A DNA stretch of 64,000 bases from UBA2377 sp964429385 (GTDB lineage Bacteria; Verrucomicrobiota; Verrucomicrobiia; Opitutales; Opitutaceae). The stretch lies in NCBI GenBank assembly GCA_964429385.1, contig CAYSBR010000014.1:1-64000 (forward strand). The letters run 5' to 3'. Positions 16,970 through 26,300 of this stretch are shown piece by piece. The translations under genes and the position numbers were made by a program. The notes below the pieces were generated by a model. It worked only from the letters and a program-made list of their open reading frames with translations. It ran no database searches and had not been told where the DNA came from. Within the stretch, counting starts at the first letter, position 1. The number at the start of each line of letters is the position of its first letter.

Positions 16970-17300
16970 AGAAGAGAGATGGTTGGTTGATTGAGTGTGG
17001 AAATCAGGAACGCCGGGAAAGGAGCCAAACCTCCCGGCGGATGTCGCGGATGAGATTTCAATCCGCGTTAACCCGCGATATCCGAGGGAGAGGTTGATGA
17101 TTCTTCAGGATTTTGTTTTGGTTGTAGAAATTCAGGAGAGAACCACGAATGGACACGGATTCACACGAATCTGAGGGACGCAGCAGGCTCGAGCAGTTGT
17201 GAGTATTCATCACATGCGGTTTGCTCCCACCAAGCTGGGTGGGGTTGATTTCATTTGTGTCTATTCGTGTCCATTCGTGGTTGAACTGCATGGAACCGTT
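16970..17300. other. Intergenic region carrying a palindromic repeat
   Basis: About 330 bp with no credible gene. The main structure is the inverted repeat at 17142-17283. The promoter of the downstream minus-strand gene presumably lies near 16975-17050, but no confident -35/-10 pair was identified. Confidence 0.5.
17142..17283. repeat. Inverted repeat of the CCACGAATGGACACG-type
   Basis: The left arm AACCACGAATGGACACGGAT (17142 onward) pairs imperfectly with the right arm ending GTGTCCATTCGTGGTT (to 17283), with about 80 nt between the arms. The same sequence type occurs at 57839-57947. Confidence 0.75.
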
Positions 17301-17939
17301 TCAGAATTCGAAGCTGAGGTTGAGGAAGGGGTCGCCCTGCAGCGTGGAGCCGAGTTCGACGAGGTAGGTGCGGGTGTAGAAACGCACGAGCGGGCGCAGC
17401 GTGGTGGTGCGGGCGTCGCCGGGTTTGTAGGCGGCCTCCAGCATCAACCACGTGTTGAGGTCGTTGAAGCCGGCGAGCCAGGGAGCCCAGCCGGCGCGGG
17501 CGGCGAATTCGCGGCGCGTGAAATGACCGGGCGCCCACCATGACGTGGCCTTGGCCATGCCATACCAGCGGCGCGATTCGGCATCGGCCTGCGCGGACAG
17601 CCACGCGCCGTTGAACGAATCGCTCTGGCTGCGGTAGAAGGCCGGGCCGCCGAAGGCGTAGAAATTGGCCTGCCGTGTCCGGGTGTTGTTCCGGTGCACG
17701 AGCCACGTGACATGGGGCGCGAGCGCCTCCACGGCATGGGAATCATGCGCGGAAAAACGGGACCACAGCAGACCCGGCGCAAAGCTCCGGGTCAGACTGT
17801 GGCGGACAAAGCCGGTTTTCTCGGCCTCGGAAATCTGGGCCGTGATGGCCGTGCCGCCGACAAAGGGCATGGGCCGGGCCTGGGCGAGGGCGCGGGTCGC
17901 GCCGCCCGAGAGGATGAGTAATAGCAGGAAATAACGCAT
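17301..17939 (-). CDS. Predicted outer-membrane or secreted protein of the copper block
   Basis: A 212-residue protein from the ATG at 17939, which gives a signal peptide (MRYFLLLLILSGGATRALA); an upstream start would bury it. The body is rich in aromatic alternating segments (WLVHRNNTRTRQANFYAFGG, WYGMAKATSWWAPGHF, LRPLVRFYTRTYLVELGSTL) and ends FLNLSFEF with a terminal Phe. Both are features of outer-membrane beta-barrels. It sits between the HMA-like protein gene and the Cys-rich protein gene on the same strand, so a role in metal handling is inferred. No family named. Confidence 0.75.
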   Translation of the reverse strand: MRYFLLLLILSGGATRALAQARPMPFVGGTAITAQISEAEKTGFVRHSLTRSFAPGLLWSRFSAHDSHAVEALAPHVTWLVHRNNTRTRQANFYAFGGPAFYRSQSDSFNGAWLSAQADAESRRWYGMAKATSWWAPGHFTRREFAARAGWAPWLAGFNDLNTWLMLEAAYKPGDARTTTLRPLVRFYTRTYLVELGSTLQGDPFLNLSFEF

Positions 17940-18040
17940 GGAGCATACAGACAGGTTTGGCCCGAAAAACGGGGCCGTGATGCGCGGCAGCCCCGCGTGC
18001 AGCGGCGGACACCGGCGTGGGAACACACCTTGCCTGTAAC

Positions 18041-18403
18041 TCAGAGCAGGAGACTGCAGTGGACCGTGAACAACGGTTCACGCGCAGTCGGCACCGGTTC
18101 AACCGGTGCGCGCAACCCGGCGGCGGGGAGCGCAGCGGGCGCAAAAGCGGAATAAAAGCGGGCGGTGTTTTCCGCCCGGGCGACCGCCCGCTTTTCCAGA
18201 CGCAGCGTGGCGGCCGGGGAAAGCTTCAGCGGCATCGCGCTGCTTTGGGCCGGAGGCGGGGCGCACTCGGCGGGCAGCGCGCAGGCGCAATCCGCTCCGC
18301 AACAGCCGCACAAGTCCTCCTGGGTCGCCGGCAACATCACGGGCCGCACCTGCGCGAGCGCGGTGCCGACCACAAAGATGAGAAGCCAGGCGAGACGTTT
18401 CAT
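18041..18403 (-). CDS. Small Cys-rich secreted protein, probable copper binder
   Basis: A 120-residue protein from the ATG at 18403. A signal peptide (MKRLAWLLIFVVGTALA) precedes a dense Cys cluster, EDLCGCCGADCACALPAEC, with six Cys in 16 residues, resembling metallothionein-like or copper-storage sequences. The rest is Ala/Pro-rich and probably extended. It is about 100 bp upstream of the predicted outer-membrane protein gene, same strand. Periplasmic copper sequestration is inferred from composition and location. No family recognised. Confidence 0.75.
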   Translation of the reverse strand: MKRLAWLLIFVVGTALAQVRPVMLPATQEDLCGCCGADCACALPAECAPPPAQSSAMPLKLSPAATLRLEKRAVARAENTARFYSAFAPAALPAAGLRAPVEPVPTAREPLFTVHCSLLL

Positions 18404-18501
18404 GTGATGGGGAGGAACCAATGAGGCGGAGCGGAAAAAGCAAACCGGGAAAATCGCGGCGGTGACTCCAAAATAAGGCGCGACCCGGTCGCGCCGCGCC
18501 T

Positions 18502-19407
18502 TCAGGGACTCCGCCCGAGGATGTCCATTGCCTGAAGCGCGGCGACCATGCGGGATTCCGCGCCGAGTTTTTCAAGGATACTGGCGACCTGCTTCTTCAC
18601 TGTGCCGGTCGTGTTGGCGAGGATGATGGCGATCTCGGGGTTGCTCTTGCCCTGGGCGATCCAGAACAGGACCTCGGCTTCGCGCGGGGTGAGATTGAAG
18701 TGACGCTGGAGCAGGCCGCCCGGCGGGGCGATTTCCTCCAGCAGAAGGGTGGCGCATTCGGCTTCGCCGGTTTCGGTGAAGCCGCGCACACGCAGGCGTC
18801 CCGCGGCTGTGGCCAGCTCAAGCGGCGGGGCGGCCTGCAGACAGGGATGCAGCAGAGAGGGCAGCTGATCGGGGGCGCTTCCGGGGAAATGGCGCGCGAG
18901 CAGGCGGGATGCGTGGACGGTGACAAAGAGCACGCGGCCTTCCAGGTCGGCGACGAGCACCGCGCGGTCGAGCGAGTGCCGGAGCGAGCGCTCGGCCTCC
19001 TCGCGGCGGGCGACCTCGATCTGAAGTTCCGCACGCAATCGCCGCAGTTCGAGGTGCACACGGACGCGGGCCAGCACTTCCGGTGGCTGGAGCGGTTTGG
19101 TCACATAGTCCACGGCGCCGGCCCCGAGCCCGGTGACCTTGTCGGTGGTTTCGTCGAGCGCGGTGACAAAGATGACGGGAATCTCGCTCGTGAGGGGATC
19201 GGCTTTCAGACGCCGGCAGGTCTCAAATCCGTCAAGTCCGGGCATGTTGACATCAAGGAGGATCAGGTCGGGGCGGGCCTTGGCGGCGAGTCTGAGGGCG
19301 CGTTCCCCGTCCTCGGCCAGCAGCACGCGGTGGCCGGCGGCGCTGGCCGCATCAATCAGCAGGGCCAGGTTGGCGGGAAGGTCATCCACGATCAGGAGGG
19401 TGCTCAT
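18502..19407 (-). CDS. Response regulator with REC and C-terminal LuxR-type HTH
   Basis: A 301-residue regulator. Residues 1-120 are a receiver domain: LLIVDDLPANLALL, phosphoacceptor Asp52 in LILLDVNMPGLDGF, then VIFVTALDETTDKV and the switch Lys in VDYVTKPLQPPEVL. A central ~100-residue linker carries a short coiled coil (ELQIEVARREEAERSL). The C-terminal LuxR/GerE helix-turn-helix reads FNLTPREAEVLFWIAQGKSN, PEIAIILANTTGTVKKQVAS. Its ATG overlaps the kinase stop codon by 4 bp, so kinase and regulator are made together. Probable targets include the divergent tps operon (see 23329-23346). Confidence 0.93.
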   Translation of the reverse strand: MSTLLIVDDLPANLALLIDAASAAGHRVLLAEDGERALRLAAKARPDLILLDVNMPGLDGFETCRRLKADPLTSEIPVIFVTALDETTDKVTGLGAGAVDYVTKPLQPPEVLARVRVHLELRRLRAELQIEVARREEAERSLRHSLDRAVLVADLEGRVLFVTVHASRLLARHFPGSAPDQLPSLLHPCLQAAPPLELATAAGRLRVRGFTETGEAECATLLLEEIAPPGGLLQRHFNLTPREAEVLFWIAQGKSNPEIAIILANTTGTVKKQVASILEKLGAESRMVAALQAMDILGRSP

Positions 19408-22400
19408 GGGGAGGAGGAGCGTGCGAGGGCGGCGGCCAGCCATCGGCGCAGCGTGGCGAGACGCGCGTGGGCGGCGAAGGAATCCAAGGCGTCGATGAAC
19501 GGCCGGGCGGCAGGTGTCTGCGGGCGGGCGCCGGCCAGGATGGCGCGCAGGGCGACGAGGTCGCCGAGCTCGACCTGTTCATCAAGCTGCCGCAGCAGCT
19601 CCGCCGCGGGCAGCGTCCAGGCTGCCGGCAGTTCTTCGGGGAACACGAGCGGGGCGGCGGCGGGTGCCGGTGCATATTCCCACTCCAGGCCGAGCACGCG
19701 GGCGAGAGTGGCGAGCAGTGCGCCTGTGCGCACGGGTTTGGGCTCGAAGTCGTCGCAGCCGGCGGCGATCGCCTCCGTGCGATCCACCGGATACACACTC
19801 GCCGAGATGGCGATGATCCGCAGGGCATCGCCCCCGGGGGTGTTGCGCAAGCGGCGCGTGGCGGCCAGTCCGTCCAGGCGGGGGAGGCGGATATCCATGA
19901 GGATCACGTCGGGCGCATGCGCGGCGACGCGGGCGAGCGCGGCTTCGCCGTCGCCGGCCTCCTCGATGATGAAGCCGAGCGGGGCGAGCAGGCTGCGGAG
20001 GATGTCCCGGTTGACCGGTTCGTCATCCACGATGAGCACGCGGCGGCGCGGTCCCCGGTAGCCGGTGGGAAGACGTTCGATTTCCGCCGGCGGAAGGATG
20101 GGGGCCGGTGTCATGGGCAGAGGCACGGCAAAGGTGAAGCGGCTGCCGGTCCCCGCGGCGCTTTCCACGGCGATTTCCCCGCCCATCAGCCGCACGAGAC
20201 GCTGGCTGATGGCGAGGCCCAGGCCGGTGCCTTGGGCGGCCAAGGGCGTGACCGCCTGGTGAAACAGCTTGAAGATCGCGGCCTGCTCGGCCGCGGCGAT
20301 GCCGATGCCGGTGTCGCTCACGGTGAAGCGCAGGCGCCCGGCAAAGACGCCGGCGCGCAGTTCGACGCGCCCCTGTTCGGTGAACTTGAGGGCGTTGCCG
20401 AGCAGGTTGTAGAGCACCTGGCGGAGCCGGCCTTCGTCCCCGGTGACAATCGCGGGCAGCGGGGTCTCGTTGATCTGGGAGAAGGCGATGCCTTTCTGCG
20501 CGGCGCGCGGCTCGAACACCTCGGAGAGATGGGTCAGCAGCTGGGAGAGGGGAAATGGCCGCGCGTGCAGCTCGACCTTGCCGGCCTCGATCTTGGCGAG
20601 ATCGAGCACGTCGTTGATCATGGTGAGCAGATGCTCGCCGCTTGCATGCACGGTGGACAGCTGGCGGCGGGATTCCGCGGGAAGTCCGGGAGTATGACGC
20701 AGGAGCTGGGCGTAGCCGAGGATGGCATTGAGCGGCGTGCGCAGCTCATGGCTCATCGAGGCGAGAAAGACGCTTTTCGCACGGTTGGCCGCCTCGGCGG
20801 CGTCGCGGGCTTCCACGAGCTGGTGTTCACGCGCCTGCAGTTCGGCGGTGCGCTGGGCGACGAGGGATGCGAGTTGCGCGCTGCGTTGGCGCAGTGCGCG
20901 GTGCCGCCAGCGGAAAAGTCCCGCCACGCCGCCCAACCCGAGGATGATGCCGCCCGTCAGAGCCCAGCCGGTGCGCCACCAGGGCGGCAATACACTGAAG
21001 GCGAAGGAGGCCTCCGGACCGATCAGCCCATCGGGGGTGATTGCCCTGACGCGAAAGGTGAATTCGCCGGCCGGCGGCCGGGCGAGCGTCTGCTGAGGCT
21101 CGGGGGTCGGGTCACTCCAGCGTGCCAACAAGCCGTCGATCCGGGTCTGGTAGTGGATGGGGCCGCCGGACTCATGCCACGGCGCCGCAAAGCTGACGCG
21201 CAGTTCATCCGTGGGGGGAAGCGGTGCGAGGGGGGCATCCAGAGGCTGCTGATGCCCGCCCTTGCCATCCGTGGCAATGAGTGTGTGCAGGATCACGGCC
21301 GGTGCGGGGGCGGGGGTGGGGATCGCCGCCAGTTCGCAGCGCACCAATCCGGCGGTGCCCGCGATCCAGAGCACGCGCACGCCATCACTGATGTCTTCAA
21401 ACAGTGTGGTGATCTCGCCGGCAGCGGCGGTCACGGCGGAGGAAATGCGCAGCGCCTGACCCTCAGGATTTGGGCCCAGCCGGAACAACTGGATGCCGGC
21501 TCCCGGCCGTTGGGCGCGGGCGGCGATCCAGGCATGGTCGTCCTGAAAACGGGCGAGCACCCAGCGTTGTCCGGCCGGGGGGGCGCCCGCATCGGCGAGA
21601 GCCCGCGGCCGGAGCGCTGGATCATCGCCGGACAGGGTCACGGCGCCGTCCGGGCCGGTTAAAATCAACTGCCCATCCCACCAGGCTGGCCGGTATTGAT
21701 GCGGCATCGGGATCACGCGGCGGGAATAGCTGCGCTGCGCGCCACTGGCTTCTTCGGGAGTCAGCTTGCTGAAGTGGCCGATGGCCGCGGCATCGGACGG
21801 AGGCGCGGAGTCGGGCCGCAACCGGTCAAGCATACGGTCATGTCCGGCGATCCAGATTTCGCCGGTCGGGGTCTCAATCAGGGTGCGGGGATCCACCCGT
21901 GTCATCACGCCCAGCGGGGAAGTCTGCCAGCCTGTGTCGGTGAGGGTGAGGGTGTTGAGATTCTGGGAGCTCGCGAAAAACACCTGCCGGGGATTGGTCC
22001 GGCTGGGGGCGAGGAGGTGCACCGACTGGGTAGAGTGCAGGATGCGGGTGAATCCCGCCGGGCTGAGCGCGTAAACGCCGTCGCCGCCCGCGGCGAGCAG
22101 CGTTCCCCGGTGACCTTGCAGGGAGGGGACGCGGTGGTTGATGCCGGGAACGGCCTGAAAGACCGCGGGGCGCCGGGCGGCGGCCTCACCCGGCACGAGG
22201 CGAAAAACCCCCTCCGTGGTGCCGGCATACAAAGTGCCCTCGTGCCTGGCCAAGGTCAGCACCGTGGCATTACCCAATCCTTCGGTCCGGGCGAACCGCG
22301 TGACCCCGGGACCAAAATCGAGGCGGTAAACCTCATTGAGCGTCGTGAACCAGGCCGGGCCGTTGTCTGGTTGCCGCACCCGGTTGATCGTCCGGGTGGG

Positions 22401-23294
22401 CAGACCGGAGTCATTGTCCAGACGGGTGAGAAAACGACCCTGGGCGTCGAACAGCTCCAAGCCGGCGGGGGTGGCGAGGGCCAGGGCACCGCCGGAAAGA
22501 AAGGCGCCCGGTGGGCTGATTGCGGTGCCTAAGGAAGTGATCGGTGATTCGGAAACATAATGCGCCTCCCCGCCGGGGCGGGCGCGCAGCAGGCGGCCGT
22601 CTTTGTTCAAGAGGAGCCATTCGCCGTTGTCGGTTTCCCGCCCGGTGATGATGCGCGCGTCGCGGATGACTTTGCCGGTCACCACCGGCTCCAAGCCGGC
22701 GGCTGTCACCCGGAAGAGCGGTTCGCCGGCTTGGGATACATAGGTCGCGCCACCCAGCCTGAGGACAGCAGGGAAGCGGTCGCCGAGCGGCCAGACCCGC
22801 CAGCGCCCGTCCCGCCAGCGGGCGACAAAATACTGGCTGCTGGCGAAGACCCCGTCGGGGTGCACCGCGAGGTGGGTGAAATTGTGGGATCGGCTCCATT
22901 CGCTCTTGGGCAGATCAGGCAGCCAGTGCGGTGTCGCCGGGAGAGTAGCCCGCGGATCGATCCAGCCGATCTGCCGTGTGGTCATGTAATGGAGCCGCCC
23001 TGCGGCATCGGCCTCGAGTCCGCCCAGATAAGCGCTTTCCGCTGCCACCGGGTGCTCGCGCGGGGCCAGCGGGGTGTGCTCCGAAATCCGCCCGAAGGCT
23101 GCGGTATAAGCCACGCCGCGTCCGTCCAAGGCAAAGGCGGTTACGGGTTCGTCCGTCTGGACAAACGGGTGAAAGAGCGGCCGGCCTGTTTCCAAGGCGG
23201 CGATGAGCGGCAATCCTCCGGCCGCGGCGACCAGACCCGCGAAGGTGACGCGGAGGGTCCGGGCGGCGGGCAAAGGCCGGAGGATGGACAGCAT
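19404..23294 (-). CDS. Hybrid sensor histidine kinase with beta-propeller sensor domain
   Basis: A 1296-residue membrane sensor. An N-terminal hydrophobic segment (about residues 15-34) exports a long Trp/Asp/Gly-rich periplasmic region (to about 680) that looks like two-component-regulator propeller repeats. A Y_Y_Y-like beta domain follows (LRVSFAAPWHESGG to FRVRAITPDG). A TM helix near residue 770 (WALTGGIILGLGGVAGLF) leads to a coiled coil, the HisKA site SMSHELRTPLNAILG with phospho-His849, and the ATPase boxes GNALKFTE, DTGIGI and GTGLGLAI. A C-terminal receiver has Asp1134 in VILMDIRLPRLDG. About 80 helical residues follow without an obvious HPt His. The organisation matches propeller hybrid kinases of Bacteroidota and Verrucomicrobiota that often sense polymers. 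Confidence 0.93.
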   Translation of the reverse strand: MLSILRPLPAARTLRVTFAGLVAAAGGLPLIAALETGRPLFHPFVQTDEPVTAFALDGRGVAYTAAFGRISEHTPLAPREHPVAAESAYLGGLEADAAGRLHYMTTRQIGWIDPRATLPATPHWLPDLPKSEWSRSHNFTHLAVHPDGVFASSQYFVARWRDGRWRVWPLGDRFPAVLRLGGATYVSQAGEPLFRVTAAGLEPVVTGKVIRDARIITGRETDNGEWLLLNKDGRLLRARPGGEAHYVSESPITSLGTAISPPGAFLSGGALALATPAGLELFDAQGRFLTRLDNDSGLPTRTINRVRQPDNGPAWFTTLNEVYRLDFGPGVTRFARTEGLGNATVLTLARHEGTLYAGTTEGVFRLVPGEAAARRPAVFQAVPGINHRVPSLQGHRGTLLAAGGDGVYALSPAGFTRILHSTQSVHLLAPSRTNPRQVFFASSQNLNTLTLTDTGWQTSPLGVMTRVDPRTLIETPTGEIWIAGHDRMLDRLRPDSAPPSDAAAIGHFSKLTPEEASGAQRSYSRRVIPMPHQYRPAWWDGQLILTGPDGAVTLSGDDPALRPRALADAGAPPAGQRWVLARFQDDHAWIAARAQRPGAGIQLFRLGPNPEGQALRISSAVTAAAGEITTLFEDISDGVRVLWIAGTAGLVRCELAAIPTPAPAPAVILHTLIATDGKGGHQQPLDAPLAPLPPTDELRVSFAAPWHESGGPIHYQTRIDGLLARWSDPTPEPQQTLARPPAGEFTFRVRAITPDGLIGPEASFAFSVLPPWWRTGWALTGGIILGLGGVAGLFRWRHRALRQRSAQLASLVAQRTAELQAREHQLVEARDAAEAANRAKSVFLASMSHELRTPLNAILGYAQLLRHTPGLPAESRRQLSTVHASGEHLLTMINDVLDLAKIEAGKVELHARPFPLSQLLTHLSEVFEPRAAQKGIAFSQINETPLPAIVTGDEGRLRQVLYNLLGNALKFTEQGRVELRAGVFAGRLRFTVSDTGIGIAAAEQAAIFKLFHQAVTPLAAQGTGLGLAISQRLVRLMGGEIAVESAAGTGSRFTFAVPLPMTPAPILPPAEIERLPTGYRGPRRRVLIVDDEPVNRDILRSLLAPLGFIIEEAGDGEAALARVAAHAPDVILMDIRLPRLDGLAATRRLRNTPGGDALRIIAISASVYPVDRTEAIAAGCDDFEPKPVRTGALLATLARVLGLEWEYAPAPAAAPLVFPEELPAAWTLPAAELLRQLDEQVELGDLVALRAILAGARPQTPAARPFIDALDSFAAHARLATLRRWLAAALARSSSP

Positions 23295-23328
23295 AGGGCG
23301 ACTATTTCACGAAACCGGGCGGGCGGAC

Positions 23329-23346
23329 ATACCTCCGTAGAGGTAT
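23329..23346. promoter_or_regulatory. Candidate operator: NarL-like 7-2-7 inverted repeat between kinase and tps operons
   Basis: ATACCTC-CGTA-GAGGTAT is a perfect inverted repeat in the 78-bp gap between the divergent kinase and tpsA genes. Read as two heptamers it is TACCTCC-GT-AGAGGTA, with one half-site (TACCTCT on the minus strand) matching the NarL heptamer TACYYMT. The adjacent regulator has a LuxR/NarL-type HTH. Confidence 0.5.
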
Positions 23347-23372
23347 TCATTCGCGGGGGCGCGCCAACTAGA

Positions 23373-26300
23373 ATGTGGATGATGAAAACGCGCCGTCCTC
23401 TGCTGCTTTTCCCGCTGATCGCTTTTCTGGCCGGCGGCCTGCCCGCGTCTCTCCCGGCCCAGCTGCCCACCGGCGCCCAGGTGGTTCATGGTGACGTGAC
23501 GGTCAGCCAGACCGGCAACACCATGACCCTCACGCAGGCCTCGCGCCAAGCCATCGTCAACTGGCAGTCCTTCAACCTCGGCGCCGATGCCGCGCTCCGC
23601 CTCCGGCAGTCCGGCGCGGATGCGGCGATGCTCGCCCGCGTGGTCGGCAACGATCCGTCAACGCTCCTCGGCTCGTTTCAGGCCGACGGAAAGCTTTTCC
23701 TCATCAACCCGAAGGGCATCGTGGTGGGGCAGGGGGCGGTGATCGACACCGCGGCCTTCCTCGCCTCCACGCTCGATGTCAGCGACGACCACTTCCTGCG
23801 CGGCGGCGAACTCGCCTTCAAGGGCGACAGCGCCGCCGGCATCGTCAACCTCGGCAAAATCACCGCGCGCGAGGGCAATGTGATGCTCTTCGCCCACACC
23901 GTGAAAAACGCCGGCGAGATCAACGCGCCCCGCGGCGCCGCCGCCCTCGGCGCGGGCACGGAAGTGCTCCTCGCCTCACCGGACGCCTCCACCTTCCTGA
24001 TCAAAACCAATTTGCCGGCCACCACGGAGCAAATCGGCGTGGACAACTCCGGCGTGATCGCCGCCGCCCAGGCGCAACTCGAGGCCGCCGGCGGCAGCCT
24101 CTACGAACTCGCGATCAACCAGAGCGGCGTCGTGCGCGCCACGGGCAGCGCCACCCTCAATGGCCGCGTCCTCCTCACCGCGGCCGACGCCACGGTTTCC
24201 GTCTCCGGCGAAATCTCCGCGCGCAACGCCGACGGCTCCGGAGGCGAGATCCTCGTCGGCGGTGACTACCGCGGACAAAACGCCGCCATCGCCAACGCCA
24301 CGCGCACCGTCGTCAGTGCGGATTCCGTGCTCGATGCGGGCAGCGGCGGCCGCGCCATTGTCTGGGCGGATGACACGACGACCTTTCTCGGCCATATCGT
24401 CACCGGCGGCGACGAGGCGGGTTTCGCGGAAGTCTCCGGCAAGCACTCCCTCGATTTCCGGCCCGCCGCGCCGCTCGACCTCGGCGTCGGCGGCACCCTG
24501 TTGCTCGATCCCGACGCGCTCCACGTCGGCACGACCGATCCTGGCGACGCCGAATCGTTTCTCGCTGCTGCGACCCTCGAAGCCCAGCTCGCCGCGTCGC
24601 ACGTCGTTCTCGACACGTCCACTTCGACGGGCGACATCACGTTTAATTCCGCCATCGCTTGGGCGAACAGCAACTCGCTCACCGTTCGCTCCGGCAACAA
24701 CATCAACCTCTACGCCGACATCACTGGCGGCGTCGGCAGCACGCTTGCGCTCTACACGGGCCGCACGGCCCTGGCCCCGTCAGAGAGCGGCCTGCCCGAC
24801 ATCTGGGGTGAAGGCTGGCTCGATTCCGACGCGACCATCACGGTCGGCACCTTGATTTACGGCGCCAACGGCGATTCCGCCCCCGGCCCGGGCTACACGC
24901 TGGATACCCCCTTGGGTGCCGGCACGTTCTTCGCCGACGGCAACCTCCGCGTCGGCACCTTCGTGCTCGACCTCAACGCCGGATCGGCCGGGATTTCCAC
25001 CAACGAAGACGCGGACAACACCATCGGCGCCTTCCGGACCGAGGGCGACGCCGACTTCCGCGCCTACGTGGTCAACCACCACGGCGACCTCGACCTCACG
25101 CTCCACTCGACCCAGGTCGATGGCGGCTACCTGCAGTTCTTCACGCCCGGCAACCTCACGCTCAAGAGCGGCACCGACCTCACTTTCACCGCGCCCGGCA
25201 ACATCATCCTCGCCTCGACCGCCGGCGCGTTCGTCAACGAGGCCGGCCCCGAGGCCTTCCGCGGCAGCACCCGCTATCTCATCTACACGAGCACCAGAGC
25301 CGCCACGACCAAGGGCGGGCTCACCGGCACGGAAGTCTATAATCACCCCTACGACGAGAACGACGATTACGACGGCTTCGGCTCGACCTTCTTCTTCAGC
25401 GGCGCCTCCGGCTCGCCGTTGCTCACCTACACGGCCAACGACCAGATCCGCCGCTACGGCGCCGCCAATCCCGCCTTCACTTACACCGTGGACGGCTGGC
25501 TCGACGACGTGGTCAACGACGTGACCGGCGCGCCCGCGCTCTCCGCCACCGCGACCCAAAACTCCGGCGTCGGGAGCTACGACATCACCATCAGCGCCGG
25601 CACGCTCGCCTCCTCGAATTACGATTTCAGCTTTGTGCCCGGCACGCTCAGCATCACGCGCGCGCCGCTCACTATCACGGCCACCGACGCCACCCGCCGC
25701 ATCGGTGTCGCCAACCCCGCGTTCAGCGCCAGCTACGCCGGCTTCGTGCTCGGCGAAACCGCCTCCGCATTAAGCGGCGCGCTGACCTTCATCACGCCTG
25801 CCACCGAAGCCTCAATCGCGGGCGCCTACACGATCACGCCCGCCGGGCTCACCTCGGCCAATTACAACATCTCCTTCATCCCCGGCACGCTCACGCTGAC
25901 CGAGACCACCGCGCTGCTGATTTCCGCCAACAACACCTCCCGCACTTACGGCGCCGCCAACCCGGTCTTCACCGCCAGCTACAGCGGCTTCGTCGGCGGC
26001 GAAGACGAGTCGATCGTCACTGGCCTGCAATTCAACACCGCCGCCACCCAGTCCTCTGGCGTCGGCCTCTACACCATCACGCCCTTCGGCGCCACGGCGA
26101 CCGGCTACGACATCAACTATGCGTCCGGCACGCTGGAGATCCTCCGCGCCCCGCTCACGATCTCCGTGCCGAACCAGTCGCGCCTTTACGGCGACGCGAA
26201 TGCTTTCACGGTCAACTACAACGGCCTCGTCAACGGTGACACTTCCGCCGTGGTCAGCGGCCTTTCGTTCGCGACCGGCGCCACGGCGGCCTCGAACGTC

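Noticed and set aside
22560..23372. Extended N-terminus of the TpsA frame
   Set aside because: The 271 extra residues are antisense shadow of the kinase gene and would hide the signal peptide that begins at 23373.
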